A stretch of DNA of 64,000 nt, from the NCBI GenBank assembly GCA_014549065.1, contig JACDOX010000001.1:6902694-6966693 (forward strand), given 5' to 3'. This document shows positions 25,564 to 39,212 of this stretch, piece after piece (position 1 is the first letter of the stretch; every line of letters begins with the position of its first letter). Made by a program: the position numbers and the translations under genes. The notes under the pieces were generated by a model. That model was not told the origin of the DNA, made no database searches, and saw only the letters and a list, made by a program, of their open reading frames with translations. The stretch is from Cardinalis cardinalis. Lineage: Eukaryota > Chordata > Aves > Passeriformes > Cardinalidae.

Positions 25564-28500
25564 CTTACCACAGCTTCAGTAGATCTGGAAGCAGGAGGGC
25601 TTAAAGCCACCAGAGGAATGGGTTTCTGGTCCAGTGTCCCAACAGGAAGAGCAGGAGAAAGGATCAACACTTAAACCAAAGGCAGTTGATACTGTATTCT
25701 CTGAGAGTGGGGACCCAGAATCAACAAGCCAGGCCTTTGCTGATCTTTCATGAATCTCTCTTACAATCACAAGACAATGCTCTGCTTCCACATATTGCAG
25801 GATCCACAGTCCCTCAGGGACACTGATTAAGCCCTAGGAAATACTGACAGGAAAGCAGGGGAGTCCCTTTGCTTCAGAGCCCTCCCATGTCCCAGTGCAA
25901 ACCTCCTCCATTCCCTGCTGCACCTTCACCTCCTGCACGGGCACTTGCATGTGCCTGAATCCTCCAGTTCCAGAGGGAGAGGCCTCTGCAAGGATCTGTC
26001 CAGGGAAACCAGATCACTGAATCAGCCTTTAAAAGGGATGAAATCAGGAATCATCTTCACAGTAGGGCAGTGCACCAGAGCAGCTAAAAAGCAGATCCCT
26101 GACTGCCGCACTGCTCAAGCTGCCCCAGCAGTCTGGGGAGAGCGGGGTGACCAAGCAATGTTCTGCACTGCTCATGGTGTCTGCCAAAAGACTTTTTCTC
26201 ATGAAAACCTTTTTGTTTAGCACAAACCACATGCCATGCCTCAGGAGGGAGGCTACACAGCAAGTTAGCTGTGGAGTCTGNTCATTTCCCCTGGCATAAA
26301 CCCAGATGTTTTCATAACAAATTGCATCAGAACACAGATTGCTTTGGTTTAACCTCTTTGGCTTATTACACATCCTGGGCTAAAACAGTGATGATTAAAC
26401 AGTATTCCCAAGCACTGCTTTAATTAAGCAGCATCACTAAGTTATTTATGCTACACAGGAGCTCCTGATAATGTTGCAACCTTTAGTTTTAATTCCTTTA
26501 ATTCAAAGTTGTGCTGAGAAAAAGCACTTTCCGCTACTTTGGTCACCACTTCAGTGACTCACCAGATACTCATTTTCAAAAATGATAGAAAAGGGCATAC
26601 ATTTCAACTAAAGTAATGTTTNTTAGAAGCAATTCCCAAACATTTAGAGAAGTTTTATGCAGACCTCATTGGGAGGGCCTTTCATAGCAATTTTTGCATT
26701 CAAAAAGACAATAGCCAAAAGGTACTTTAAATGGACAGATGAGTTACTACCTGATCTGGCAGCAGAGGTTCTTAAAGCTCAGAAAAGTCACAAAACCATT
26801 AAGNGTTTTTGCCTTTAGTCATCACTGAGGAGGCTCTTTGAAAGCAAAACAGAAATTATTATACACTTCNGGTATGTAAGGCATCACTTTACTTTGTCCA
26901 AGACCAATACCAGAAACAAAACCAGGAGGTTGGGGCTTGGGAAAANTGAACTTACCAAAACAAGAATCCAGGTAGAACCTAGAGGAAGCTGCCCATTTCC
27001 CCNTAGTACCCCCTGACAGAGCCCAAACCTGCCCATCACCTGGACCTGGGTGATTACCATGGGTCCTCCAGGCTGTCTCCTTGCCCCAACTCCCCAACCA
27101 GGCTACAGGGGCACAGCAGAATCCTTCAGCTGCACAGACTCTTTGCTGCCAAGCATTTTTAGCTGCACAACTCACCCAGCTCCTCCCATTGGGTGGAGGA
27201 TGACCTCTGAGGCATGGCACACACATCAGCCCAAAGGTAGAAAGCCATGAGACCGTTACTGGCCCTTTGAATAAGTCTCAGGAGCATCATTTGATCAGGT
27301 CTGACTCTATTTCCCTCACTTCACAGGCACTTCAGTAGGTAATAGTTTCCCTGCCACTTCACAAAATGACAAGTTTTATCTGCAATTTCTAACAGTGTCA
27401 CATAATAGAAAAATAATATAATCAAGACTGAAAAATAGTAGCTTTAAAGGAGGTACTAACAATTCTCATACCTGGAAAAGCTGCATGGAGCTTTTTAGCC
27501 ATAATTGCACCAGGAGAAAATACCACCTCTCCTGGCTTGCTTGGAGTTTGTGCCTCAGGGGGACCACGTTTTCCTGGAGACATGGCGGAAGAGAGAAAAA
27601 TGAAGCTGCAGGTCTGCTTAGGGAAGGGAACAGATTGGCAGCAATGAAATACATTCAGCACAAGCCATGCGACTCCTCCTGCTGCTTTGCCAGGCTCCCA
27701 GAGAGCCACAGGTCAAGTGGGAATGCAGAGCAGCTCTCCCCCGCCCTTGGAGCTGGCACCTGTCTGCAGACACAGCACTGCACCAGCCACCTTCAGGAAA
27801 CAGTGAAACAGCCACTGTGCACCNAGCTGAAGCCTCAGCACATTGTCCTCAAGGGGCTGGGTTTCTTGGATTGTTTCCCTAAGGCAAGCCAGGTGGTAGC
27901 TGTCTGTCTGCAGAGAGGGGGGAGAAAAGTCAACAGCATCAATTGTTCTGCACCTCTTGAAAGGCCATACCAGCTTTTGACAGCTGAAGGGCAGCTTGAG
28001 ATCCTCCACTTGCTGAGCTCTTTTGACATCCCTTTACCTGACAAACATTGGGGACAAGGGAAAAGCAAACAGCTAGAGATGCTGCATCACAGATATTTCA
28101 AATTAAATATGGCTTGAGACACTTACCAGTGGGAGAGCTAGATGGCACAGAGCAGTCTACCTTGACAAAGACTAAGATTTTACTTCCTTTTGTGTAAGTC
28201 ATTAGCATAATCTACACAAACTGCAACAGAGTTCCTTTCAGTGTTTCTCAAAATGTGGTTTACACTTCCATGCTAATAATTTATGGTAATTAGGAAACTA
28301 ATTAGGAAAAAAGTCACCTTTTTTTTCACTATTCATTTATTTCAGAATTTTATTTTATATTGATAATTCATTACCTAATTCTGTCAGGCTACTGAGTTCA
28401 GGGCACACAGATTAACTTTCAAGTATCATGCTGCTGATATTGCAGAGACTGAATCTTGTGAGGTATGACCAGAGTGAAAGCAAAATACATCTATTACAAG

Positions 28501-30641
28501 CACTGCATGAAAATGGCCTTTATGGACTGGTTTTTGAAATGTTTTTTTAAAAACTGTGATTTGCCGTATCTTCGTACAACAAAAGTTTAAACAGCAGTCT
28601 CACTGCCAACAAGAGATATGGGTTTGCATCCCCATGTTGCAGAATAAAACATCTCTGTCTCCTCAAAACACAAACTTAGAATCCAAAATTTTCATAAGAT
28701 ATGCCAGAGATTATGTAGCAGAAAGGAAGGCCAGAGTAGACCAGAGGTCATCCCAGTAGAAGAGATGAAAGTCCTCACTTGTGTACAGTTGTTTTGCATG
28801 CCAAGGAGAAATTCAGACTGTGCACTGAGAGCAGGGACACAGGATGGAGAACAGGAGATGAAAAAATATGCCAGTGGTTTGATGGNATGATGCACAACAC
28901 CACTTGTCCTCCATGCTGACTCCCAACATCACAAGAGTTCATGGAAGTTAGGATTAGGAAACAAAGACCATAAAAGGAAGATTCCAGAAATCAACAAAAT
29001 TCCTTTTATCTCCAGAAAAGCAGCCAAGCTGGCATCTCCATCACAGCCAGGCTGGGATGGAAGGAGGGCACCATGCTGTCCTGGAGCCTCCTGCTCTGCT
29101 GTGGCCTGAGCAGAGCAGATGTCAACCAAGCTGGGCTCCTTCCCATGCCCTGGCCATGGCAGCAGGGCCTGGCAGCCTCCCAAGGACACAGACAATGGGA
29201 GGCTGAGTGTCTGCACACCATTTCCCACCGGCTTGGTATGGAGGCATGACAGGACAAACAGACTAAAAGAAGTTACAGTGCCTACTCCCTACAGGGCAGT
29301 CAGAGTCNTGAAGTTCGGCCCAGGTTAAAGGCTACTCAGGTAAGAACGTTGGAACTTCCATAGATATAAAATCTAGGAAGCTTAATGTATTCTCCTTAAG
29401 GAAAGATTTCATCCCATTCCAGATTTCTTAGAAGAAAAAACACCAGCACTGTGCATGTGAAGTCAGAGGTGATAAAATTCAGGACATTCANTATCTCTAA
29501 GTGGGAAAAAATAAAAAGAAAACAGGCTTGCCAGATTAAGAGCAAAATTATAAAAATCTTGACTATTTCTTTAGAAATAGTATTTGATAGAGTTTGAACT
29601 AGAATATATAAGAAAAACAGGTAAAATACAACAAGATAGAAGAGGCATAAATAGTCTTTTCTTACCAGAGGAAAGCAACTAATTTTGCTAAAAGATTTCC
29701 CTTATTCTAGGTCTCATCCATCATCTGCTCGACATAGCAACAAAATATATTTAAATTGTGAAATTCTACCAATTCTAAGAGAAATTAGAATATAATACAG
29801 AAAGAACTAGATGACACCTGAGAACTGAAATTTTGAGGTGTGACATTCAGACACAAAACAGAAGGTACAATTTATGCACTTCCTGTAAAAGGACTTCACC
29901 AAAGATATCCCTGATGGATTTTAGTATTTTGTCTAGTATTAGTATTTTAGTGCTCTCTTGCCCAGACATTTGGATAGGAGAGGACCAGCTCCTTTCAAGT
30001 GCACCAGCTGGGGAAGCCAGATAAAGTGATTCTTTGTAAAGGCATTGTAATCTTTGCAAATCTCCAAAGATGGAGATAGCCTGTGATCTTCTAGCAGAAA
30101 AAAAGAAAAAAGAAAAAAAAGCTGTTGCCATGATCCCCACACTGACAGACTCATAATCCAAAGCTGCATTTTAGCCACCTACACCTGACAGAACAGACTT
30201 GTTTTGCATCCTTCCTTACCACATGAAAATTGCCTAGAGAATGATGACCTTTAAGTCCACAATTTATCATGCTTTCTTCCTATAAAATAGTCTGATATTG
30301 TAGCAGTTCTGTGATTTCCAAATCAATAGGTTTTAACTGTCATTACTGCAATCAGCTGTCCAGTTTCTTTGCCCATTCTTGGCAGAGTTGGATACATGCA
30401 GCCTTTATAAAATACTTAATGAACGACACTGGAAAAGTTATTTTCACTTTGACAGTTTGTCTCTGCACAGAGTCCAGACACGGCAAATTGAAGAGGCTTG
30501 GAAAAATTATATTAGGGATATGCTCAGAAAGGCAGCAAAGATGGCCCTAGAAGATCTTCTTTTTTCCCTTTTGCAGATTTACTTTTCACACAGAGGGAAA
30601 AAAATGTGCACTTCTGAGAAAATCTGTGAGATCATAAAGTT

Positions 30642-30672
<31 letters not shown>

Positions 30673-33600
30673 GTATATATATATAGTTTCTGTCCACTTT
30701 TATATGAAGAGGGATTGTTTTTTTTNTTTTTCCCAGTTTTGCCTCAAATTAAAATTACTTTTCCATAGTACAGAAATTATGGACATAACCAAGAAAGAGA
30801 AACAAAACACTGCAAAACATCAGTCATTATTCCTTTTTTTTTTTTTAACTGACTAGGCTCCTTACTATACAGTAATTTAGCTTAAAAGCATCAGTAAGGC
30901 CAAGGGGCAGGCCATGAAAAATATTCTTAAGCAAAGGATACTGGCAGTTTTTAGCANAGCTTGTGTTCAGCAATGTCTCGTGCATCTCAGAACCAGCTGT
31001 GCCAATGAAATATGCACACCACAAGGTAAAAAGAGTTCTGAGGTAACTCCCTAAATGCAGCACCTAACATTTGCAAGACAGTTTGTTGCTTTCTGTGGTA
31101 TTCAAATGATGATCCCCTCTGCCATTTGTAAATCTTAACAGCAGTTCAGACTTTTGTAATAATAATTTTGGAGTCTAAGAGGAAGCAAATACAATTAATA
31201 ACATACCCGGTCATCACGAGACCACGAGCTCCCTTCTCAGCTCTGACAACATGTGGCTCTAAGAAGGCAACTCCCAGCTATTCTGCAGAAGCTGCCAAAG
31301 GGGAAAGCAAAAGCTTTTATATAGAGATGAGTCAACCAATTTCCCCGAGTCCTTGTCACTTACTGNGTGCACTTACTGCATAAAACCCGCATGTCCTCCT
31401 CCTGAAAAGGTACAGACCCAGCAGCTCAGAGTGTTTGAAATGAGTAACCATCTTCACTTGTTCACACAGGTGCACAAAGGTAGTTTTTGAAGCTCAGATG
31501 AGATACTGAAAAGAGGTGTGAGGTAGCATGGTACACCCAGGGCCTGGACAACCCATCTGTTCAGCCCTGGTTTGTTTCCAGCAGAGTATTTCACTGGCCA
31601 AGAGGAAAATCTGGCCTTAAGATCTCAACCAGCTTGTGGGAATAATAAACATTCAGTAAGCACATGATTAAAGGCATTTTCCTGCCTTAGTTCTAGGTGT
31701 CAGTACTTCATCATGCATCCCTCCTACATAGAATTGTTACAGGTTTAAATTCTTTTCACAGTTGCTGTGCCTTGAAAACTTACTCAAATTTATTTCCTCT
31801 TCAGATTTCAGACCAAGACCAAAGTTCAAANAAAGTCATCTAACCAGAAAAGTAAAAGAAATCTCAAATGCAAGACTTAAAAGTCAGTTTATCTAAAGAT
31901 TTCAAAGACTGTTACTTTAATTAAACTCCAGGAAAATTAAAGGAAAAATTAAACTCCATTAATTATTGGATGAAATATAAGAATGAATTCAAAAGTTAGG
32001 AAAACAGTGAATTTCACCCAGAGAAGATTGATTACCCTAATTTGGAGGATGGTGACTGTGTCTCCTCACTTTAGGAGCAAGTTAATCATCTGGTCCACAG
32101 CAGCTCATCTCCAGCCTTCTCTAAATTTTCCCATCACCAGAGGGAACAAAGTAAGCTGCTGGCACACATTTCTCTTCCTGACACTGTGCTCTCCCCACAC
32201 CACCATCACACAGCCTTGAAGCACCCAACATGCACCATGGCATCTGCCTGCCTGCACCAGACCAGATTTAGGGAGAAAGAAGCTGAGCAAGGAAAGTGAG
32301 CAATGCAAACAGGTGAATAGTAAAAACAACACTCAGTAGCAAAAGCTAGCACTNGGCTTGTGAGACAAAAAACCAGATTCAGTAGAAAGTTTTATTAATT
32401 AATTTAAATTCAACAAAAACTTTTGGTTGATTTTCCTGATTCCAAAGTTTAAAAGCTCAACAGCTCTGTCCTCCTTTCTCTCTTGGGACCACAGACAAAG
32501 GTCTTTCACTGCCAACAAGTGGGATGGGAGATGAAGACTCACATCTGGAAATTGCTCTGCAGCTCCCTGCTATGCCAAAATTCTCCAGGACCTGTAGGAC
32601 ACCATGAGGAGTCTGACCCCTGCAGNAATCTCAGCTCTGGCAACTTCAGTCCAAATTACTGGCTGCACAACAAAGTCCTCNATAACACCCTCCCCTGCAG
32701 GTTTCCAGTACAATTGTTGGCAGGAACTCACTCAGATCCAAGCTCTGAGCCACCTGAATGTTACCATTGGCAGCTGGAAATCTCAGAGCTTGCAGGCTTT
32801 CAGGTTTCACAGGCACCAGGACATCAATAACATACAGGGATATAAGTGAAACTTCAGAACCATTGCTTTAATTAGAGAGCTGTTGGACACAAGGTGGTAA
32901 TGAAATGTCAGAGAATGCCAGGTATCACACAGCTTATAAACACAGCACATGATGAAGAATTAAATTATGCACAGGATAATACTAGTAAAGCAGGAGAGGA
33001 GAATTTATTTGTATAATACGTGAAAATAATACTCAGATGTTTTAGGTCAACCCCTGTAAGCAATTTTGTTTCACATTATGAGTAACTTGGTTATTTCTAG
33101 CTCCTCCAGAATTGAAGAGGTTTCCAGTGGTAGTATTCATCATACTTACTTCTACAATTCAATCCCAGATCTCCTTACCCAGCAGCTTTAGTGTTCCCTT
33201 TGGAAAAGGAAACACACTTGGTTTTGAAGGTGGGGAGACATTGCTTTCCCACTAATGCCATGCCACAGTTATTGGACCCAACATTACAGCTGCAACCACA
33301 GGACCAATCTTTTAGAGCAGTCTTAGGCTCTGCTTTCATTGTCAAATATGACATGANAAGCTGATTTGTAGAGCAAGACATTTGGTGCTTATTCAGCATT
33401 CACTCTGCATGCATTTCTAAAGGCCATACTTCAAACAAAATCTTACATGGTGCAGTAGACTGAACACTTACCATGTAGCCAAGACACACAGGATGTACAG
33501 CATGACATACATCATGCAAGATGTGCATCCTGAGACTCAGCTTGGTTGGAGAAAAGCCCATTCATGGGCTGACACCACCATGCAATGTAAATTCAAGTCT

Positions 33601-34844
33601 GAAATGCAGGGAGGACTCAGATTCATTCCAAGAGCGTTCAACTGACCCAAGGTAAGAATGGCAGTGTAGGTGCACCCCTGNTCTCCCAGCTGCTTCCCAC
33701 ACCACCTGTACCCCCCAGCACTGTGGGAATATGCGGTACTGAGTTAAGATCTACTCACATAAACTGACTTCAGTTGGAGTGAGGGTTAGTTCTTTCTACT
33801 CTTGTGATACTGACTACAATAACAAGGCCTTTGCCTTCTATATGCAAAAGCAAGCAGCAGTCATTAAGCTACACAATCCAATTTTAATTAAGCAGACCAA
33901 GAAATCATCAACTTGTAGTCTTCTAACTCTCTTCTCTCTCCATTGCAACAGTGGTCAAATTTTAATTACATATGATGAAAGTCCAGGCTGGATAAGGAAA
34001 AGTTTTTCCAATTAGTNTTTTCACTTGATGACAAAGTACTCTAAGCTTCCTCAGAGACTTGCACCTTAAATGACTACTGACAAGATTAAGAATTATGTTC
34101 AATTTTTTTTTTTTTTTTTAATTCTAATAATGAATCACAAGAATACTGCTTGGTATTGCAAGTGCCTGGAGCAAGGCTTCTATTTATGCAACAAAACCGG
34201 TCTTATATGCCAAGTCAAGATCAGCTTAAATTTATTGATTAATTACATATTTTATACTGAACACAAAACANAGAAAATATTGATAGCCAAATTATCTGGC
34301 TTAATATAAAAAAAGTACAATGGATTTTGGAATGAAACCAGAACCCTAACATCAATAACCAAAAACTCCATGAAATTACAATTTCAGTAGCTAGTAGTGC
34401 ACATTAAAAAAAAAAAAAAACAAAAACCACCCTCAAATTGATCTCTGATCTACAGCCTTAACCACTGGTGTTATACAGCTGGACTAATAATCTTGAGGGT
34501 ATGTTCTCACTGATGGAGGAGTGCTCATTTTCTTTTCCTCTTCTCATTTCCAGATTTTTTAATGTAGTTTCTAACAAGAGAACTACCCCACACCCCCCAA
34601 AAAGCCCCACCCATACCTTTGCTTTTATATACAATTTTAACACTATTTTGAGACTTGGTATATATTTTAGTATTGATAATCAATATTTAGGCTATTGNAC
34701 TTTCTATGAAACACTAAGTCAAAGCCTTAATTTGTCTGAGACATAAGGGGACAACTTACTTTTCTTGGAAAGTGACAACACTGAAAAGCCACTAAAAGAA
34801 AAGAAAAATTTTTCTAGGCTAATTATAATATCCAGTATGGAAAG
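25564..34844. other. Intergenic between the 25.3-kb CR1 and the ATP6V1H poly(A) site
   Basis: More than 9 kb without a supportable gene. GC-richer patches near 27000-27250, 27480-28060 and 29030-29260 give overlapping open frames on both strands but no recognisable protein. Simple tracts are at 30641-30686, 34095-34121 (T-run) and 34404-34424 (A-run). A weak hairpin lies at 33490-33531. Confidence 0.45.
30641..30686. repeat. Compound (TA)n(TGTA)n microsatellite
   Basis: About ten TA units, then three TGTA units, then TA units again. Confidence 0.9.
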
Positions 34845-35135
34845 GATATCCTTTAATAATAGTCTTTATTATGAGAATAAATACATAAAACAAATGCAAT
34901 ATATTAGCCACATTTCTTCATATACATTCAGAATAGAACAAGATGCTAATAGGCATAATCAGCAGAACTAGTTGAACAAACAAATTTTTAGTAAGCCAAC
35001 AACACTAGAGGAAAGTTGGAATGTTTATGCACCCGTAGCAGACAAAGAGCATGTGATTTCAGAATTTCCTTTGTATTCATTAAAGAGAAACACACTGCAG
35101 TTGTAAGCAGAAACTGCATGAACTGATGGAAGTGT
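34845..35135 (-). other. ATP6V1H: ATP6V1H 3' UTR
   Basis: The interval runs from the TAA stop to a little past the first good poly(A) signal on the minus strand, about 290 nt. A short 3' UTR fits the roughly 2-kb mRNA known for this gene. It contains no repeat I can recognise. The exact cleavage position is an estimate from the signal. Confidence 0.7.
34865..34870 (-). terminator. ATP6V1H: Poly(A) signal AATAAA of ATP6V1H
   Basis: The plus strand reads TTTATT, so AATAAA on the gene strand, 266 nt after the stop codon. Cleavage would be expected 10-30 nt further (about 34845-34855). An ATTAAA variant at 34853-34858 is a possible second signal. Confidence 0.7.
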
Positions 35136-35196
35136 TTAGCTCCGTGCGGTGGCCGTCTGAGGTTGTTCTGACTGCAACTGCTTNCCAAGGTATTCC
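35136..35196 (-). CDS. ATP6V1H: ATP6V1H terminal coding exon, residues 464-483 and stop
   Basis: After a TTTCAG acceptor, a single G completes Trp464, followed by EYLGKQLQSEQPQTATARS and a TAA stop (35136-35138). The protein end aligns without gaps to human, which has Ala instead of the Thr near the terminus. One N (35184) falls in the third position of a Gly codon and cannot change the residue. With this exon the window's coding total is exactly 308 codons plus stop, matching the 483-residue isoform. Confidence 0.98.
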
Positions 35197-37460
35197 CTGA
35201 AATACAACAAAAAATTAGATTGAGAAATGTTCTGGGAGAGTGTGCAGTGGTGGGAATTACAAAATGTATAAAGAAGCAAGAGCTCTAAGTTCAGAATTAA
35301 TCCCTCAAATAATGTCAACTGGAGCAACAATGGGCGCACCCAAGCATCCATCATCTGCCCTATAAAATAAAGTACAAATCATACATAACTAAGCTGTCTA
35401 GAAAANGAAAGAGCCCAATGGGAACATTAAGAAGCCCTGACAACTGACACAGAACACCCANGAAGCAGATAAATTTTGCTTGTTAAATACATATTTTAGA
35501 ACCTATGGCAAAACATTTGAAAGTATCCCTTTCTACAACCCAGCTGCAGGANCACGTGTAACACAAAGGACATACTGGCAATACAATAGGCAAGCAAATA
35601 GACACTGACTCAATAACTACATATTCAAGTTGAGAAAAATAAAACATAATCAATCCAGGCCCACTGTATACCATCAACTTCTTTAAAGTGTTTTCCTCAC
35701 CTGCACTTTAAAGTGCACTAAGCCATGTACTTTCTATCTCTCCTCTCAAATTGGAACATCTCCCAGATTACTGGCACTTGCCCTGAGCAACAGTGTCTAA
35801 ATCCCATGGAAAAATACTGCACAGTTCTTCTGAATGTTACAGTCCTTCACTCTCTCTTCTGAAAGCAGATCAACACTTCACAAAAAAGAACTACAAAAAA
35901 GCTGTAAGCGGTCTTTTATAATAGTACCTGGGCTGCTGCTTGTCACAGAAAATACAATAATTGTGCCACTGTATCAAGTGAAAGAGAGGCTTCAGGACTC
36001 GTGAAATGTAGGCGTTCTTTTTCTACTGCTGATCATACACTTAGTACTGTGCTTCCTCACTACACAGGTATTTCAACCTACACAGGTTAAGCACTAGAAG
36101 CATCTCAGAAGGATGATGTTCATAAAGAAGTCTCAAAAAAACCCTACAGAACGCAAGAGTATGTGCTTTTGCTTTATTAAAAAAATAAATTTCAAAGATT
36201 AGGTTTTTTGCACATTTCAAAAACTAGTTTTCAGCTTAGTATCCACTATTAGTATTATGTTGAATAGTTATCCCTCATGCATTGCAATTGCTAATTTAGT
36301 TCAGCACTCCAACTGCANCACCCAACACCACTTTTCTTAGTTTTAACATTAAGCATCCAGAAAAGCAAAAGTTCCTATAAAACATCAACTTCAAACACCT
36401 CTAGCAAAGAAAATAACACATAATTTTTATGCTGAACCATATGTTACAGTTTAGCACCCTCATTTACAGCTCCATCAGGTGTTGCTGTAAAATCACAGTA
36501 TTTTAATGTTTGGGCTCCACTTAATAGATACAACTNCTGCTTGTAACAGACAGGTTATCACCCTCAAAGTAGAGGCTCCTGCTGGCAAAGAAGGAAATGA
36601 GCTGCTCTCTTGTCATTTTGCAGAACTCAAAACTGTACCAGCAAAACAAAATTTGACCGTCATCCAAAAACACAGACAGCAACTATGGAAGAGCTTCCAC
36701 ACCCACCAAACCTCTTTCTCCTCCCTCTAAGTTTATGGTTGTCTTTTTTTTTTTTTTTCATTTTTTTCATGCCTATATGTATGTACTGATTCTAGTACTT
36801 CTCTGACATCCAGCCTTGAAACCAACTGACACTTGCTGCATACATGGCTCTGCTCATCATATTACAAGCCCACAACATTATTTATTCTCAAAGCACAGAT
36901 GAACCATATTGAATGTGAAATTCCCACACTATTACTTCAAAGTAGGAAAATCAATCAAGCTAATAATCCATAACACTACAACTATTGCAAAGCTTATACT
37001 GCTTCAGATGCATGGCCAAGGCTTTCTAAAAACCCCACTAGAGTGCAGTGCAGTCAGCAAAAATCTCCAAGGCAGCAGAGCAGTAGCACAGTGTGTAGGT
37101 ACTTAGCACCTTCACAGACATATCCAACTTCTACAGTAAGTAGAACAGTATCTTCCCTACAAAACCTTTGTAGGTGTAAGGTTTAAGTCCAGGGTCAAGG
37201 AACAGCTCTCATTCCATTTCCCCATACAGAATGAGTACCTGCAGTTACATCTCTACATTGTCATGCTGCAAACCCAAGTGAAAATCCCATAGTGTTCCTA
37301 CCCCATCACCGCTTTAGCCACCACCAAGGGCCACTGAAATGCAAAACCCTTGCATTACAAGCTGTCACAAGGATCACTTAAACAAACAGAAAATTATCNC
37401 TTCCATTTGAGGGTCACTGGTTAACCCAGGACAAGTTATTGCATGGTCTAGATTAGATGA

Positions 37461-37465
37461 ACATG
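37461..37465. repeat. 5-bp target-site duplication, left copy (ACATG)
   Basis: ACATG directly precedes the TGTCATGG end of the LTR. The same five bases directly follow its CCACCACA end at 38735-38739. Confidence 0.8.
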
Positions 37466-38734
37466 TGTCATGGTTTGACACTGGCACAATGCCAGTGCCC
37501 CCATGAAGATACCCTCCCCCTGGTGTCTGCTGTGAGATGTGACCAGGAATAAGCAAAGCAGGCTCTTACTTAGTAACAAAGAAAGAAAACTTTATTAACT
37601 ACACTACAAGAAAATAACTAAACTACAAGAGAAGGGGAAAAAAAAAACACACAAGGAAAATGAAAACTGCACAGAAGCATTTTCCTCCTCCCCCCACCAA
37701 ATTTCCAATACAATAACNCCCAAAATACTAACTCTTGCTCCTGCACCACCCTTCAGAATACCCAATCCTCAGTCCATCAAGAGGAGAAGGAGTCCTTCTT
37801 TGTGCCATGGTGAGCTCTTCCTTCATGTCCAATGCCCTCACCACCGAACATGGACCAGGGCTGCTTCCAGGGTCGCCTTTTAAGGGTGCCTTGTCCCATT
37901 CCAAAAAGAGCACAGTCTCACCTTTGGGACACCTGTCCCCCCCCTATTTTTCACCCCCTGAGGCCGAGGGGTCTCAACACTGAACTCTCTTGGCTCTGAG
38001 CCACTGCCCCCCCTGGATGCAGTCTCTGTGTCACAAGGAACATGGCTCTGTCCATGGCTACACAAAAGAGTCCAGCAAAAATGCCACTCCATCTTCTCCA
38101 CTCCTCCAACATCTCTCTCTCTCTCCCTCTGGCACAGACCTTCATCTCACTCACTCAATTCCCTCTTCATCTTCTGCTCCATTGCAGGAAAGGTCAATGC
38201 TCTGCAGAATTTTCATTGTCCACAAAAGGGTTAAAACTCGGGCTCTGCCCACCCGGAGAGACTCCCACAAGCGGCCGGACACTTTCTCNCTGCATCTTCC
38301 CCCGCCTCTTCTTCTCAGCNGTGCTGCTGGCACATGTTATCAAGTTCCAAGGTAACACAGTCACAAGCACAGGCTGTACTCTCTCTCTCTCTCTCTCCTG
38401 GGGGGGCTGCCCGATGCCTCCTGGTGCTGCTCCCACCCTTCCATGCCNGGGCCTCTTCACCTCCCATCTCCNTCCAAAGCCCTGGCCTGCCTCACCCGGC
38501 CGCATGGCTTCCCCTCCCCTGCCCAGCAGCAGCAGCTGGATGGGGGAGAGACCCGAACACTTTCCCCGCCGGAACCCAAGAGAGCTTCCNGGGGGAGAGC
38601 CCTGCTTCAACCCTGTGTTCTCAGAGGTGGATTCAGTGTCTCAGTGGCCGAATAAGCTGCCAATATTAAAATCTGAACATCCATTGGCTTGACCACAGGA
38701 TCCCAGAAATCCTGTTTCTGGTCAAACCACCACA
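37466..38734 (-). mobile_element. 1.27-kb solo LTR, sense-oriented in the last ATP6V1H intron
   Basis: Plus-strand ends are TGTCATGGTTTGAC and GTCAAACCACCACA, a near-perfect terminal inverted repeat with TG/CA termini, flanked by 5-bp ACATG duplications. On the minus strand a TTAAAAGG box (around 37876-37885) precedes AATAAA at 37591-37596. That gives a U3 of about 0.8 kb, then R and a short U5. CT-rich tracts are at about 38110-38126 and 38379-38398, and GC-rich U3 sequence carries several Ns. No internal retroviral sequence remains, so it is a recombined solo LTR. A 5-bp duplication is compatible with class I or III avian ERVs; I do not name a family. Confidence 0.88.
37591..37596 (-). terminator. 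LTR poly(A) signal AATAAA
   Basis: The plus strand reads TTTATT inside the minus-strand LTR, upstream of its U5 end. It is in the same orientation as ATP6V1H. Confidence 0.6.
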
Positions 38735-38739
38735 ACATG
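38735..38739. repeat. 5-bp target-site duplication, right copy (ACATG)
   Basis: Identical to 37461-37465. It is followed at once by the CR1 3' terminus. Confidence 0.8.
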
Positions 38740-39212
38740 GAATCATAGAATGGTTTGGGTTGGAAGGGACCTTAAAGATCATCTGATTCCAAACCCTCTG
38801 CCATGGGCAGGGACACCTTCCACTACACCAGGTAGCTGAGAGCCCCCTCCAACCTGGCCTTGAATACTCCACAGGATGGGGCATCCACAGATTCTCTGGG
38901 GAACCTCTTCCAGTGTCTCACCACCCTCACAGGAAATAATTCTTTCTGATATCTAATCTAACTCAGCCCTGTTTTATTTCACACCCATCATCCCTTGGCT
39001 TTGCGAGAAGGCCCTCTCCAGCCTTCCTGTAGGCCTCCTTTAGGTACTGTACAGGTGCTCTAACATCTNCCCAGAGACTTCTCTTGTCCAGGCTTAACAA
39101 CCCCAACTCAGATCTTCCCCTCACATCATAGGTGTTTCATGCCTCTAAATCACCTTCATAGGTCTCCTCTGGACCTGCTCCAAAATGTTAAGCAGGACCC
39201 TGTTCTCCCTCT
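38740..39212 (-). mobile_element. CR1 LINE, 3' fragment of about 470 bp
   Basis: The fragment starts GAATCATAGAATGGTTTGGG and runs through TTGGAAGGGACCTTAAAGAT, CCATGGGCAGGGACACCTTC, CCTCCAACCTGGCCTTGAAT, TCTTCCAGTGTCTCACCACC and TCTCCTCTGGACCTGCTCC. This is the reverse complement of a CR1 3' region, the longest CR1 piece in the window. It is sense to ATP6V1H. Confidence 0.95.

Noticed and set aside
27485..28117. 210-codon open frame on the plus strand with open frames on the other strand
   Set aside because: GC-rich local composition keeps several frames open at once; no protein family or conserved motif is visible.
33490..33531. Second miRNA-like hairpin
   Set aside because: Arms of 10 and 6 pairs are interrupted by a 4-nt bulge with a GU pair; too short and weak to propose as a precursor.
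1..34800. Possible OPRK1 exons
   Set aside because: This is the expected neighbour downstream in tetrapods, but I find no seven-transmembrane receptor-like frame in this half.
38042..38692. 216-codon open frame
   Set aside because: It lies wholly inside the U3 of the solo LTR and is Ser/Pro/Leu-rich low-complexity translation.
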